Translations under genes and position numbers: made by a program
In this document: positions 36,111 to 43,953 of the stretch, one piece after another
How positions within the stretch are numbered: the first letter of the stretch is position 1
How the letters are laid out: the number at the start of each line of letters is the position of its first letter
Origin: Cellvibrio zantedeschiae
GTDB lineage: Bacteria; Pseudomonadota; Gammaproteobacteria; Pseudomonadales; Cellvibrionaceae
Reading direction: 5' to 3'
Assembly: GCF_014652535.1 (NCBI RefSeq)
Contig: NZ_BMYZ01000001.1
Coordinates: 248,001 to 312,000 of the forward strand
DNA length: 64,000 bases
The notes under the pieces: generated by a model
What the model saw: the letters and a program-made list of their open reading frames with translations, nothing else
Database searches by the model: none
What the model was told of the DNA's origin: nothing

Positions 36111-37274
36111 CTATTTCTGTAGAACGAATTTAATTGGTGCGGTAAATTCAAAAGTTGCTCCAGAAATTGCATCTGGAATTGCTGGGTATGGAGCAACTTT
36201 ATTAACTGCTTCCAGTGCTGCTTCATTAAGCGCTTCAACCTCTGAGGCTTGTACTACAGAAGTGCTTACGATATTGCCCTGACGATTAATCGTAACGGCG
36301 ACGCGCACACTACCTGTTTGACCGCGCTCAAGCGCTTTTTTCGGATAGCGAACGCTGGCGTAAATTCGTTTCAAGTTATCCGAAACATAGAATTGGCGAG
36401 CCAAAAGATTTTGTGCTGTTAACGCAGGTTTTTCATCATCGTCATTAGCTGCGGCAGCGGTTGCAGCTGGTGCTTTTTGCGCGGCTAAACGAGCAGCTTC
36501 AACTCTTGCAGCTTCCGCTTTAGCTTGTTCTGCTTTTAGTGCAGCAGCTTGTTTTGCGCTATCAGCAGAAGATGTTTGTGCGCCGGCAGTTTTTGCTGCT
36601 GCATCTTTTGCTTCTTTCTCTTTTTCTTTCTCAGCTGCTAAATCGGCAGCAGATTTAATCTTGCTCCAACCCGCCACTTCGGTAGTGCGCTCTTTGGACG
36701 GTTTGATTTTGTCGTAACGAGCTTTAAGCGCGGCGTTAACATTGCCAGCTTTCAAAATGTCATCTTTGTAATCAGAAGAAAGCGGTACTTTGCCAATCCA
36801 GGTTCTCAATAGCATTGCAAAAAATTTATCTCCAGCAATGTTGCCCAGGGCCACGTCGTTGATGGAAATATTTACACCTTTACCGGGCTCGTAATTGAAG
36901 GAAATGGTATCGTTTTGAACAAAACGACCTTTGAATAATCCGTCAAATTTCACCATGTTATCGGCTTGTTCAGTCAGCAGTGTAGGTGCGTTATTGATTG
37001 CCATACCCTCAATCCACCAGCGGCTGAAGCGGCGTGTGGTCACGCCTTCGGGTGCAACAATTTTTAATTCCATGCGCATGGCTTGGTTGTTAGCTAACAG
37101 CTTGTCAGGGTTATCGCTAAGGGAGCTTGAGTAAAGTGCACCGATAAATTGCTCTTTTCCCAAATCGATATGAGTAGCCATACCGTTGAGTACGGGTTCG
37201 GCGGCTACACTTAAAGAACAATAACAGGCGAGCAAAAAACTTATGCAACAGTTGATAATATGCTTTAGGCGCAT
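36111..37274 (-). CDS. Chalcone-isomerase-like / TonB C-terminal domain fusion protein
   Basis: This 387-residue exported protein has a signal peptide (about 1-25). Residues 30-165 fit the bacterial chalcone-isomerase-like fold (QFIGALYSSS, NNQAMRMELKIV, GVTTRRFSRWWIEGM, GLFKGRFVQNDTISFNYEPG, GDKFFAMLLRTWIGKVPLS). Residues 200-285 are a charged Ala/Lys/Glu-rich linker. Residues 300-387 are a TonB C-terminal domain (VRYPKKALERGQTGSVRVAVTI, LNEAALEAVNKVAPYP). It lacks the usual uncleaved TonB anchor and proline-rich spacer. It may link envelope lipid binding to a TonB-like contact, but no function is known to me. It has its own terminator and no operon partner. Confidence 0.78.
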   Translation of the reverse strand: MRLKHIINCCISFLLACYCSLSVAAEPVLNGMATHIDLGKEQFIGALYSSSLSDNPDKLLANNQAMRMELKIVAPEGVTTRRFSRWWIEGMAINNAPTLLTEQADNMVKFDGLFKGRFVQNDTISFNYEPGKGVNISINDVALGNIAGDKFFAMLLRTWIGKVPLSSDYKDDILKAGNVNAALKARYDKIKPSKERTTEVAGWSKIKSAADLAAEKEKEKEAKDAAAKTAGAQTSSADSAKQAAALKAEQAKAEAARVEAARLAAQKAPAATAAAANDDDEKPALTAQNLLARQFYVSDNLKRIYASVRYPKKALERGQTGSVRVAVTINRQGNIVSTSVVQASEVEALNEAALEAVNKVAPYPAIPDAISGATFEFTAPIKFVLQK

Positions 37275-37554
37275 GGCGTAAATACTCTCATTCTATTTAT
37301 AGGTAGGTGATTGGTTGAGATAAAATCCGTTTTAAACGCGTGCTCCGATAGTTTGAAGTATAATATATAAATTTGAGAGGCGGTGTATTCTCTTTCCCTC
37401 TACCAGGCCGCTGACAAAAGTCTGTTTTTAGAGTATAGGTCAAAATTACAGAACAAAAATAATTGTTAATTTGAAATCTGGCTGTTTACCAGCTAGCTTT
37501 TTTGTCAGAATAAGCGAGTTCTTTCGTTATCCAATTTGCACACTAGGGCACGAC

Positions 37555-38232
37555 ATGGAAATAAAACTGCTGTCTAAGCTGTCTCGCGATTATGTTGAGC
37601 AGCTTTTATCAGGCATTCCATTTTTTAAGCTGGTCAAGCAACAAGATGCTTGGCAGTTTGAGTTGTTGTTGCAGTCTTCCCGAATTGTTACTTATTCACC
37701 CGGTGAAATTGTTCTTCAGCGTGGCGATTCGGATCATTGGTTGTTTTTCTTGTTAAAAGGGCGCTTGGCTGTCTATGTCGATGATCCGCTAAAAGGAGAG
37801 TTAATCAATTATGTAACTCCCGGTGAAGTGTTTGGCGATTTGGCGCAGCTGATGGGGCAACCTCGCACAGCCACAGTTCTCGCTGAATCCAGCGCGCGAG
37901 AATCTATAGTGTTGGCTACTGATGCCTCGATATTTGGTGATGTGAGTTCATCTCGTCCCATCACAATTCAAACTAAACTGGCTTATTATCGCAATACAGT
38001 GCATAACCTGCGTTGGAAGCTGGAAGTTTATCGCTCCCAGCATCTGCAACATCCACTTGCCAATAAGCATCGTCAGGTTAAGCTTTACACCGGTGTGAAA
38101 GACACACTTGAAGAGTTGAAGGCGCTTTATGAACAAGCACAGGCGCTTGCCAGCCTTTTATTAGAATGGAATAGAGAGTTCGGGGCTTTAAGTGCTGACT
38201 CAAGCGTCCAGCAAGATGCCTATAATCTATAA
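37555..38232 (+). CDS. Cyclic-nucleotide-binding-domain protein without HTH
   Basis: This protein of about 225 residues has a CRP-like beta-roll at about 40-135 (SPGEIVLQRGDSDHWLFFLLKG, GEVFGDLAQLMGQPRTATVL). The phosphate-binding arginine of PRTATV is kept, while the usual GEL is GDL. The C-terminal 90 residues are helical and do not resemble a DNA-binding domain, so it is probably not a transcription factor. ATG at 37555 with aggg upstream; a longer TTG frame from 37471 is unlikely. A PilZ gene follows 124 bases on, which hints at nucleotide second-messenger control. Confidence 0.78.
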   Translation: MEIKLLSKLSRDYVEQLLSGIPFFKLVKQQDAWQFELLLQSSRIVTYSPGEIVLQRGDSDHWLFFLLKGRLAVYVDDPLKGELINYVTPGEVFGDLAQLMGQPRTATVLAESSARESIVLATDASIFGDVSSSRPITIQTKLAYYRNTVHNLRWKLEVYRSQHLQHPLANKHRQVKLYTGVKDTLEELKALYEQAQALASLLLEWNREFGALSADSSVQQDAYNL

Positions 38233-38356
38233 AAAATACGTCGCTAAAACTTTGCTCGCTTAATTTTTGCGTTTCACATGCATTAAGAATTTTAATAATA
38301 CTGCTGGCCTCCCTGAGGCGCTGTCCTATCTATTGTTTCTATTGGTTGATTGACCT

Positions 38357-39028
38357 ATGAAATTTGAAGACATGAAACTGATTTATGGTTATCCGTTGCA
38401 ATTGCAAGCAAGCAATAGTGCGGGGCAACCAGAGCGATTTTCCTGCCGTTTAATTGGTTGCCTACCTGGCCGCAGTATTCTCTTGTCTGTACCTAAGTTG
38501 GCAGGCAAATTAGTGCGCTTTCGTACGGGTCAAAAATTGGTTGCGCGGTTAATGGTAGATAACGGTATAGGTATATTTGCCAGCACCGTTGAAATCCAAA
38601 CAGCAGATCCCTACCCTATACTGCATATTAGTTATCCCGACAACGTAAGTTTTAAAGGTATTCGCGGGGCAACGCGAGTGGCTATTGATGAGCCAGTACA
38701 AATTGTTAACTTATCGCTTATTAGCGATCAGCAAATTTCGGGTAATGTTGTTGATGTTAGTGTGACCGGCGCTCGTATAGAAGCTGCATCTGCCTTTGGG
38801 GAGATAGGGCATAAAATCCAGGTGACGATGAAAGTTGCGGTTGCAAATATAATTCGCGATTTAACCCTGGAAGGCATTATTCGCTCACGAGGAGAAGCAG
38901 ATCCTCAAAATGTGAGTAACTCAATTGCTTATGGTGTGGAGTTCATTGAGCCAGAAGAAGACAAACGCTTACTTTTGTATGCCTATGTATATGCACAAAT
39001 CGGTAGTGAAGAAATTATTGGTAGTTAA
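38357..39028 (+). CDS. PilZ-domain c-di-GMP-binding protein (YcgR-like)
   Basis: This 223-residue protein has an N-terminal YcgR-like domain (about 5-100) and a C-terminal PilZ domain with the c-di-GMP-binding marks RGATR (RxxxR) and DVSVTGARIE (DxSxxG). YcgR proteins brake flagellar motors by contacting MotA/FliG when c-di-GMP is high. The motAB genes and the GGDEF-containing kinase are 5-12 kb upstream, so a functional link is possible but not shown by operon structure. ATG start with a weak ribosome site. Confidence 0.85.
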   Translation: MKFEDMKLIYGYPLQLQASNSAGQPERFSCRLIGCLPGRSILLSVPKLAGKLVRFRTGQKLVARLMVDNGIGIFASTVEIQTADPYPILHISYPDNVSFKGIRGATRVAIDEPVQIVNLSLISDQQISGNVVDVSVTGARIEAASAFGEIGHKIQVTMKVAVANIIRDLTLEGIIRSRGEADPQNVSNSIAYGVEFIEPEEDKRLLLYAYVYAQIGSEEIIGS

Positions 39029-39083
39029 TAGGCGATAATTGATTGGTAAGATGCATTGCCGCAGCTAATTATTGTGAGTGCAA

Positions 39084-39115
39084 ATAAAAAAGGGTGCCCT
39101 GAGGCACCCTTTTTT
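39084..39115. terminator. Bidirectional intrinsic terminator
   Basis: An 8-bp stem (agggtgcc/ggcaccct, 39091-39110) has a 4-base loop, flanked by an A-run and a T-run. It lies between the convergent PilZ and AlgP-like genes. Confidence 0.9.
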
Positions 39116-39150
39116 ATTTGAAGCACTGATCGCTCAATGCTTCGCGAGCA

Positions 39151-40080
39151 TTAAGCAGCTGGAGTAGCTGCTACTGCTGCTTTTGGCTTACGACCGCGCT
39201 TTGCAGCACCGGCAGCAGCTTTCTTAGCAGCTGGAGCTTTTTTAGCTACTGCTTTTTTAGTGGCAGGAGCTTTCTTGGCAGCTGGAGCTTTCTTAGCTAC
39301 TGCTTTTTTAGCAGCTGGAGCTTTTTTAGCTGCTGCTTTTTTAGCGGCAGGAGCTTTCTTGGCTGCTGGAGCTTTTTTAGCTACTGCTTTTTTAGCAGCT
39401 GGAGCTTTTTTAGCGGCAGCTTTCTTGGCAGCAGCAGCGGTTTTCTTAGCAGAAGCTTTGGCTTTTGCAGCAGCTTTCTTAGCAGCTACTTTAGCGCGTA
39501 AAGCAGCTTTTTTGTCAGCAGCTTTTTTCTTGGCAGCAGCTTTCTTAGCAGCAGCTTTAGCTTTCAATGATTGCTTCTTAGCAGCAGCTTTAGCTTTTAC
39601 AGCAGCTTTCTTAGCGGCCAATTTAGCTTTTACAGCAGCTTTCTTAGCAGCAACTTTGTTTTTAGCAGCTACTTTCTTAGCAGCAGCTTTTGCACGCTTA
39701 GCTACAGCAGCTTCAGCTTTAGCAACAGCTTTCTCGTGAGCTGCAGCTACTTTGTTAGCAGCTTTAATAGCAGCTACTTCTTTCTTAGCGGTAGCAACCG
39801 CAGCTTTAGCAGCGTCTGCAGCTTTCTTGGCAGAAGCAACATCGCCTTTAGCAGCAGCAGTCAACTTAGCGTTTTTCTTTTTAGCAGTAGCAGCTAATTT
39901 GCTTTGTGCAGCTTTAAGAGCAGCACCAGCTTTAGTTGCTTCTTTTACAAGACCAGCAATAGCTTTTTGAGCATCAGCAGCTTGAGCAGCGCGAGCCTTT
40001 GCCAATTGAGTTTTGAGGGCAGCGAGTTGTTGTTCTAGACCCGCAACTGGATTAACGGCAGATTGTTTACGTGCAGCCAT
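39151..40080 (-). CDS. Histone-H1/AlgP-like Lys/Ala-rich DNA-binding protein
   Basis: This protein of about 309 residues has a short N-terminal helical region (GLEQQLAALKTQLAKARAAQ) followed by some 240 residues of low-complexity Lys/Ala/Pro repeats (KKAAAKKA, KKAPAAKKA, AAKKAVAKKAPA). Bacterial H1-like tails of this kind (Pseudomonas AlgP, Bordetella BpH1) bind DNA without sequence preference. I chose the ATG at 40080 with aggaag upstream; the frame stays open upstream across AT-rich DNA. The repetitive DNA is prone to slippage, so length probably varies among strains. It borders an AT-rich gap. Confidence 0.85.
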   Translation of the reverse strand: MAARKQSAVNPVAGLEQQLAALKTQLAKARAAQAADAQKAIAGLVKEATKAGAALKAAQSKLAATAKKKNAKLTAAAKGDVASAKKAADAAKAAVATAKKEVAAIKAANKVAAAHEKAVAKAEAAVAKRAKAAAKKVAAKNKVAAKKAAVKAKLAAKKAAVKAKAAAKKQSLKAKAAAKKAAAKKKAADKKAALRAKVAAKKAAAKAKASAKKTAAAAKKAAAKKAPAAKKAVAKKAPAAKKAPAAKKAAAKKAPAAKKAVAKKAPAAKKAPATKKAVAKKAPAAKKAAAGAAKRGRKPKAAVAATPAA

Positions 40081-40586
40081 AGTGTGTGCTTCCTGTAAAA
40101 ATTCGATTAGACGAAAAATGGATAAAAAGTTACAACATGTATAAATTAAAACTTTATTGAAAAAATTCAAGTTTTTTAATGCATTTTTTGCAAAAAAACG
40201 TGTTTTTTTTACAAAAAAGTCCAAATTAAAGCTCTTAAGAGTTTATAAACACGATTTTTTTTGCTTTTCGAACTTTCTAAATGATTGTTAATTTATTTTT
40301 TAATGTAAATTTTTAACCGCTAATTTCCCTCAAATGAGTCTTTTGAAAACTCAATAACACCTGTTTAAGGTTTTTAAAAACCTTAATGCGAACTCTTTTA
40401 AAGATCTGTTTCGGTCATTTAAATTTTTTGTAAAAGCACTTTGATGACTCTTTTAGATGGCCTTACATACCCTCTTCAGACTCTCGTTAACCTCATAATG
40501 AACCCGATTAATTTTTTGAGTTTAAAGTTTTATCGCGTTTGATTTTTTTATTTTGCAATCCAGGCAATAACTAATATTGATAGTTA
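40081..40586. other. AT-rich gene-free region between the AlgP-like gene and dinB
   Basis: About 500 bases with strong A/T bias, long T-runs and repeated cttttaa/actcttt words (near 40337, 40395 and 40445). No reading frame or RNA gene is recognised. It should hold the promoter of the AlgP-like gene on the minus strand, but the A/T content makes box calls unreliable. It resembles an intrinsically bent, xenogeneic-silencer-prone segment. Confidence 0.55.
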
Positions 40587-40606
40587 TTATGTATGCATAT
40601 ACAGTA
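40587..40606. promoter_or_regulatory. LexA-like SOS box at dinB
   Basis: ttatgtatgcatatacagta matches the gammaproteobacterial LexA consensus (CTGT-N8-ACAG) with one mismatch in the left half (ATGT). The right half and the alternating AT core are intact. It lies 36 bases before the dinB start, where LexA repression is expected. Confidence 0.72.
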
Positions 40607-40641
40607 TTGATGTTGTTGTTTTTAGTTTTGGAAAATTTTTT

Positions 40642-41700
40642 GTGAAAAAAATCATTCATTGTGATGCAGATTGTTTTTATGCAGCAGTCGAAATGCGCGA
40701 TGACCCTTCGTTGCGTTCGCGCCCTATTGCCGTAGGGGGGAGCTCTGAACAGCGCGGCGTAATTTCAACATGCAATTACGAAGCGCGTCATTTTGGTGTT
40801 CGTTCTGCTATGTCATCCATTGCAGCAAAAAAGCTATGTCCAGATTTAATAATCCTGCCGCATCGCATGGAGGCTTATAGGGAAGCTTCGGTAAGCATGC
40901 GACATATTTTTTATCAATACACTGATCTCGTAGAACCACTATCGCTTGATGAAGCTTATTTGGATGTTAGCGATAGTGAATATTGTGGCGGGAGTGCAAC
41001 GCGTATAGCCGAGCAAATTCGCCAGCGTGTTTATGACGAATTAAAGCTGACTGTTTCAGCGGGTGTAGCGCCCAATAAATTTTTGGCTAAGGTGGCTAGC
41101 GATTGGAATAAGCCAAATGGCTTATTTGTAATTACGCCTAATGCGGTAGACAGTTTTGTTTTGCGTTTGCCTGTCAGTAAAATTTTTGGTGTTGGAAAAG
41201 CAACTAATACTCGGTTAGCAGAGATCAATATTAAGACCTGCGCCGATTTGCGCCGCTTTAGTATTTTCGAGTTAAAACAGCGTTTCGGGCAGCTTGGGGT
41301 ACGTCTATATGAATTGTGCCGGGGGATAGATAACCGTGAGGTGAGTCCCTCGCGTCGGCGTAAATCATTAAGCGTTGAAAATACCTTTCCGCAAGACTTG
41401 CGCGATTTGGCCAGTTGTTTAAATCGCTTGCCTGAACTTTTGCAACAGCTGGCGAGTCGCTTAAGGCGAATAGATGATGATTACGTGGTGGTTAAGATAT
41501 TCGTCAAAATAAAATTCGCTGACTTTACCCAAACCACTATCGAGCGCAGTGGGTCCACTTTAACGCCGTCGGAGTTTCAGAGTTTATGTTGTGATGCATA
41601 CGCTCGCAAAGAATCGCCGGTCCGCTTATTGGGTGTTGGTGTTCGCTTTGTTGATTTGCGTGAGGATCAACCTTTCTATCAGTTGGATTTGTTTGAGTGA
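40642..41700 (+). CDS. dinB: DNA polymerase IV (Y-family)
   Basis: This 352-residue translesion polymerase has the catalytic CDADCFYAAVE motif (D8), the STCNYEARHFGVRSAM finger motif and the SLDEAYLDVS acidic pair, followed by a helix-hairpin-helix region (VGKATNTRLAEINIKTCADL) and the little-finger domain. The C-terminus ends QPFYQLDLFE, a QLxLF-type beta-clamp-binding motif. It uses a GTG start with a weak ribosome site (ggaaaa). A LexA-like box lies just upstream. Confidence 0.95.
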   Translation: MKKIIHCDADCFYAAVEMRDDPSLRSRPIAVGGSSEQRGVISTCNYEARHFGVRSAMSSIAAKKLCPDLIILPHRMEAYREASVSMRHIFYQYTDLVEPLSLDEAYLDVSDSEYCGGSATRIAEQIRQRVYDELKLTVSAGVAPNKFLAKVASDWNKPNGLFVITPNAVDSFVLRLPVSKIFGVGKATNTRLAEINIKTCADLRRFSIFELKQRFGQLGVRLYELCRGIDNREVSPSRRRKSLSVENTFPQDLRDLASCLNRLPELLQQLASRLRRIDDDYVVVKIFVKIKFADFTQTTIERSGSTLTPSEFQSLCCDAYARKESPVRLLGVGVRFVDLREDQPFYQLDLFE

Positions 41701-41759
41701 CTGAAAGAGAGTGAGCATGGAGGAGTGGAGGTGTGACACATCCATGTGATGTGAGGATG

Positions 41760-42284
41760 TTAAAGCGAGTCGTAGGTGTTGCGAACGTGTAGGGGCGGTT
41801 GATAGTGACGGTTGCGGCTTGCGCTGAAATGATCATGTAAGGTGTTTTGCATAAGTTTGGTGAATTCTGGCTGCTTGATGCAAATTAAATGTCGATGATC
41901 GCCTGCTTCCATATAGATAATATCGTTTTCCATCAATTCATCATCCCAAATCACATCAATACCATAAGCTTTGCCAACTACCGGTATTGCACCTGCCTCG
42001 CAATCTTTAAAAAATTGCACAAGTTCGTCTTCTTCAACGAGATGCATGTGTCGGTCAAATATTTGGTTGAGGGTATGGCGCAGGATTTTATGGCTGGAGG
42101 GAAGTACGCAAAGCGTGTAATGAAAATCTTCATCGCGGAGTAAAACGCCTTTAGCAAGTGAGCGATTGTCTATCTTGGCAACTTGAGCAGTGTTAAATGA
42201 GCCCTCTGCATACGCATGCTCGAGTAATGAATATTGGATTTGATTGTTCGTTAAATATTTCTCTATGTTTCTAGCGACACCCAT
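41760..42284 (-). CDS. YbaK/ProX-family aminoacyl-tRNA deacylase-like protein
   Basis: This 174-residue protein has the YbaK/EbsC fold markers SFNTAQVAKI, AKGVLLRDEDFHYTLCVLPSS and CEAGAIPVVGKAYGI, which includes the GxxPPxG-like loop region. Family members hydrolyse mischarged tRNAs (for example Ala- or Cys-tRNAPro); which one applies here cannot be read. The ATG at 42284 is preceded by a weak site. It is convergent with dinB. Confidence 0.8.
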   Translation of the reverse strand: MGVARNIEKYLTNNQIQYSLLEHAYAEGSFNTAQVAKIDNRSLAKGVLLRDEDFHYTLCVLPSSHKILRHTLNQIFDRHMHLVEEDELVQFFKDCEAGAIPVVGKAYGIDVIWDDELMENDIIYMEAGDHRHLICIKQPEFTKLMQNTLHDHFSASRNRHYQPPLHVRNTYDSL

Positions 42285-42487
42285 ACGTCAACACTCCAAA
42301 AAGTGAATATATTTATTTAAGTGGCGTTGGTAAGGTCAAACAACCTTTGCTCTTAAAGTATAAGAACGGAAATGCAAATGCGTTGGAAAGTTTTCGAAGC
42401 AATTTCTTTAAAAATAGATGTTTTGGTTATCAGCAGCGAATAAATTGCGGTATGGGTGGGTGATTGGCAGAAATTACCGCCTGATAA

Positions 42488-42529
42488 AACAAAAGGCCTC
42501 GTGGCGTAAACCATGAGGCCTTTTATTTT
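42488..42529 (-). terminator. Intrinsic terminator after the aspartate aminotransferase gene
   Basis: A long stem (aaaaggcctcgtgg with ccatgaggcctttt) has a short loop and a T-rich tail on the minus strand. It starts 15 bases past the aminotransferase stop and is nearly symmetrical, so it may act in both directions. Confidence 0.87.
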
Positions 42530-42543
42530 GGATGAGTTGAAAC

Positions 42544-43821
42544 TTATGCGAGAGCAGCGATTTCTTGTCTTACGGACGCCAGTTTCACGCAGGTGACGAA
42601 CACTTTCATGGCTTCAACAACTTCCGGTACTGTGGGAACTGACGGCGCAATACGGATATTGCGATCTTCCGGATCTTTACCATAGGGGTAGGTTGCGCCC
42701 GCTGGAGTCAATTTGACGCCAGCTTCTGCTGCCAGGCGTACGGTCTCTTTTGCACAGCCTTTGCGGGTATCAAAGGATACGAAGTAACCGCCTACTGGTT
42801 TTTCCCATGCGCCTAAATCTGTACCTTCAAAGGCGCCTGCCAAGGCTTCCAACACAGCTTCAAAACGTGGGTTAAGCAATTCAGCATGTTTCTTCATGTG
42901 AGCCATAAGAGCGGAACGGTCAGGCAAGAAACGTGTGTGGCGAATTTGGTTAACTTTGTCTGGACCGATTGTTTGGGCGCCCAAGGCCTTTTTGAAACCA
43001 GCCAAATTGGCAGCGCTAGCGGCTACGAAGGCTACACCCGCACCAGCTTGGGTGATCTTGGAGGTAGAGGCGAACTGAAGCACTGAGTCTTCGGTGCCGT
43101 TGCGGCGAGTTGCTTCCAGAATGCTTGCCAGCTGGGGAGCATTATCAACCAAGTCGTGTACCGAGTAGGCGTTATCCCAAAATACGCGGAAGTTAGCACT
43201 GGCGATTTTGCCCAGTTTGGCAATGCGCTCAACAGTTTCATCGCTATAAACAACCCCTGTTGGGTTGGAGTATTTGGGTACGCACCACATACCTTTGATT
43301 GAGCTATCCGCTTTAATCGCAGCTTCAACAGCATCCATATCCGGGCCGGTTGAAGTCATAGGTACGGTTACCATTTTGATGCCGAGTTGTTCGCAAATGG
43401 TGAAGTGGCGGTCATAGCCAGGTACGGGGCATAAGAACTTTACTTCACCTTCGTTTTTCCAGGCGCTTGCCGCATCTTTCAGGCCAAACAAGTAAGCGGT
43501 GGATGCAACCTGGAACATGAGCGTCAAACTGCTGCTGCCGCCAACGAGTACATTAGCTGCATCTACGCCCATGATGTTTGCGCCCAATTGTTTGGCTTCG
43601 GGTAAACCGTCGAGGCCGCCATAGTTGCGGGTATCGGTGCCATCAGCCGCAATGTAGTTGCCTTTGAGAATGCCGTCGAGCGCGTCAGACAGATCCAATT
43701 GATCTGAAGATGGCTTGCCTCGGGTTAAATCGAGGTTCAATTTTTTGCTGAGAATAGTTTGGTATTCAGCGGCTAGTTGGCTTTCCAATTGACGCAATTG
43801 CGTTGCTTGATCCGGTTGCAC
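42544..43821 (-). CDS. Aspartate aminotransferase, class I subgroup Ic-like
   Basis: This 425-residue PLP-dependent enzyme has the opening LNLDLTRGKPSSDQLDLSDA, the YGGLDGLPEAK segment, PKYSNPTGVVYS, DNAYSVHDL and the PLP lysine in ASTSKITQAGAG (K255). These fit the AspT-type aspartate aminotransferases of the PF12897 group, distinct from E. coli AspC. GTG start, with gaggtg eight bases upstream. No operon partner is visible. Confidence 0.87.
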   Translation of the reverse strand: MQPDQATQLRQLESQLAAEYQTILSKKLNLDLTRGKPSSDQLDLSDALDGILKGNYIAADGTDTRNYGGLDGLPEAKQLGANIMGVDAANVLVGGSSSLTLMFQVASTAYLFGLKDAASAWKNEGEVKFLCPVPGYDRHFTICEQLGIKMVTVPMTSTGPDMDAVEAAIKADSSIKGMWCVPKYSNPTGVVYSDETVERIAKLGKIASANFRVFWDNAYSVHDLVDNAPQLASILEATRRNGTEDSVLQFASTSKITQAGAGVAFVAASAANLAGFKKALGAQTIGPDKVNQIRHTRFLPDRSALMAHMKKHAELLNPRFEAVLEALAGAFEGTDLGAWEKPVGGYFVSFDTRKGCAKETVRLAAEAGVKLTPAGATYPYGKDPEDRNIRIAPSVPTVPEVVEAMKVFVTCVKLASVRQEIAALA

Positions 43822-43953
43822 AGTAAGTCACCTCAAAAGTGGTTGGCGATTTGCGGAGATAAGATGGATGGTTGTAGCAGTTTACAAAACGGCGCGCATT
43901 ATAACCGCTAGACGCCGCCAAGTTATAGCTTTCAATAGTGTTGACGTAAAAAA

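Noticed and set aside
39260-39897. Long plus-strand frames (159 and 108 codons) opposite the Lys/Ala-rich gene
   Set aside because: They are mirror images of the repetitive GCN/AAR codons of the real minus-strand gene; they encode only Ala/Phe/Leu or Ser/Phe low-complexity runs and have no ribosome site.
39151-40080. Repeats that might be read as a CRISPR or satellite array
   Set aside because: The repeats are in frame, variable in length and part of a coding sequence; there are no unique spacers of constant size.
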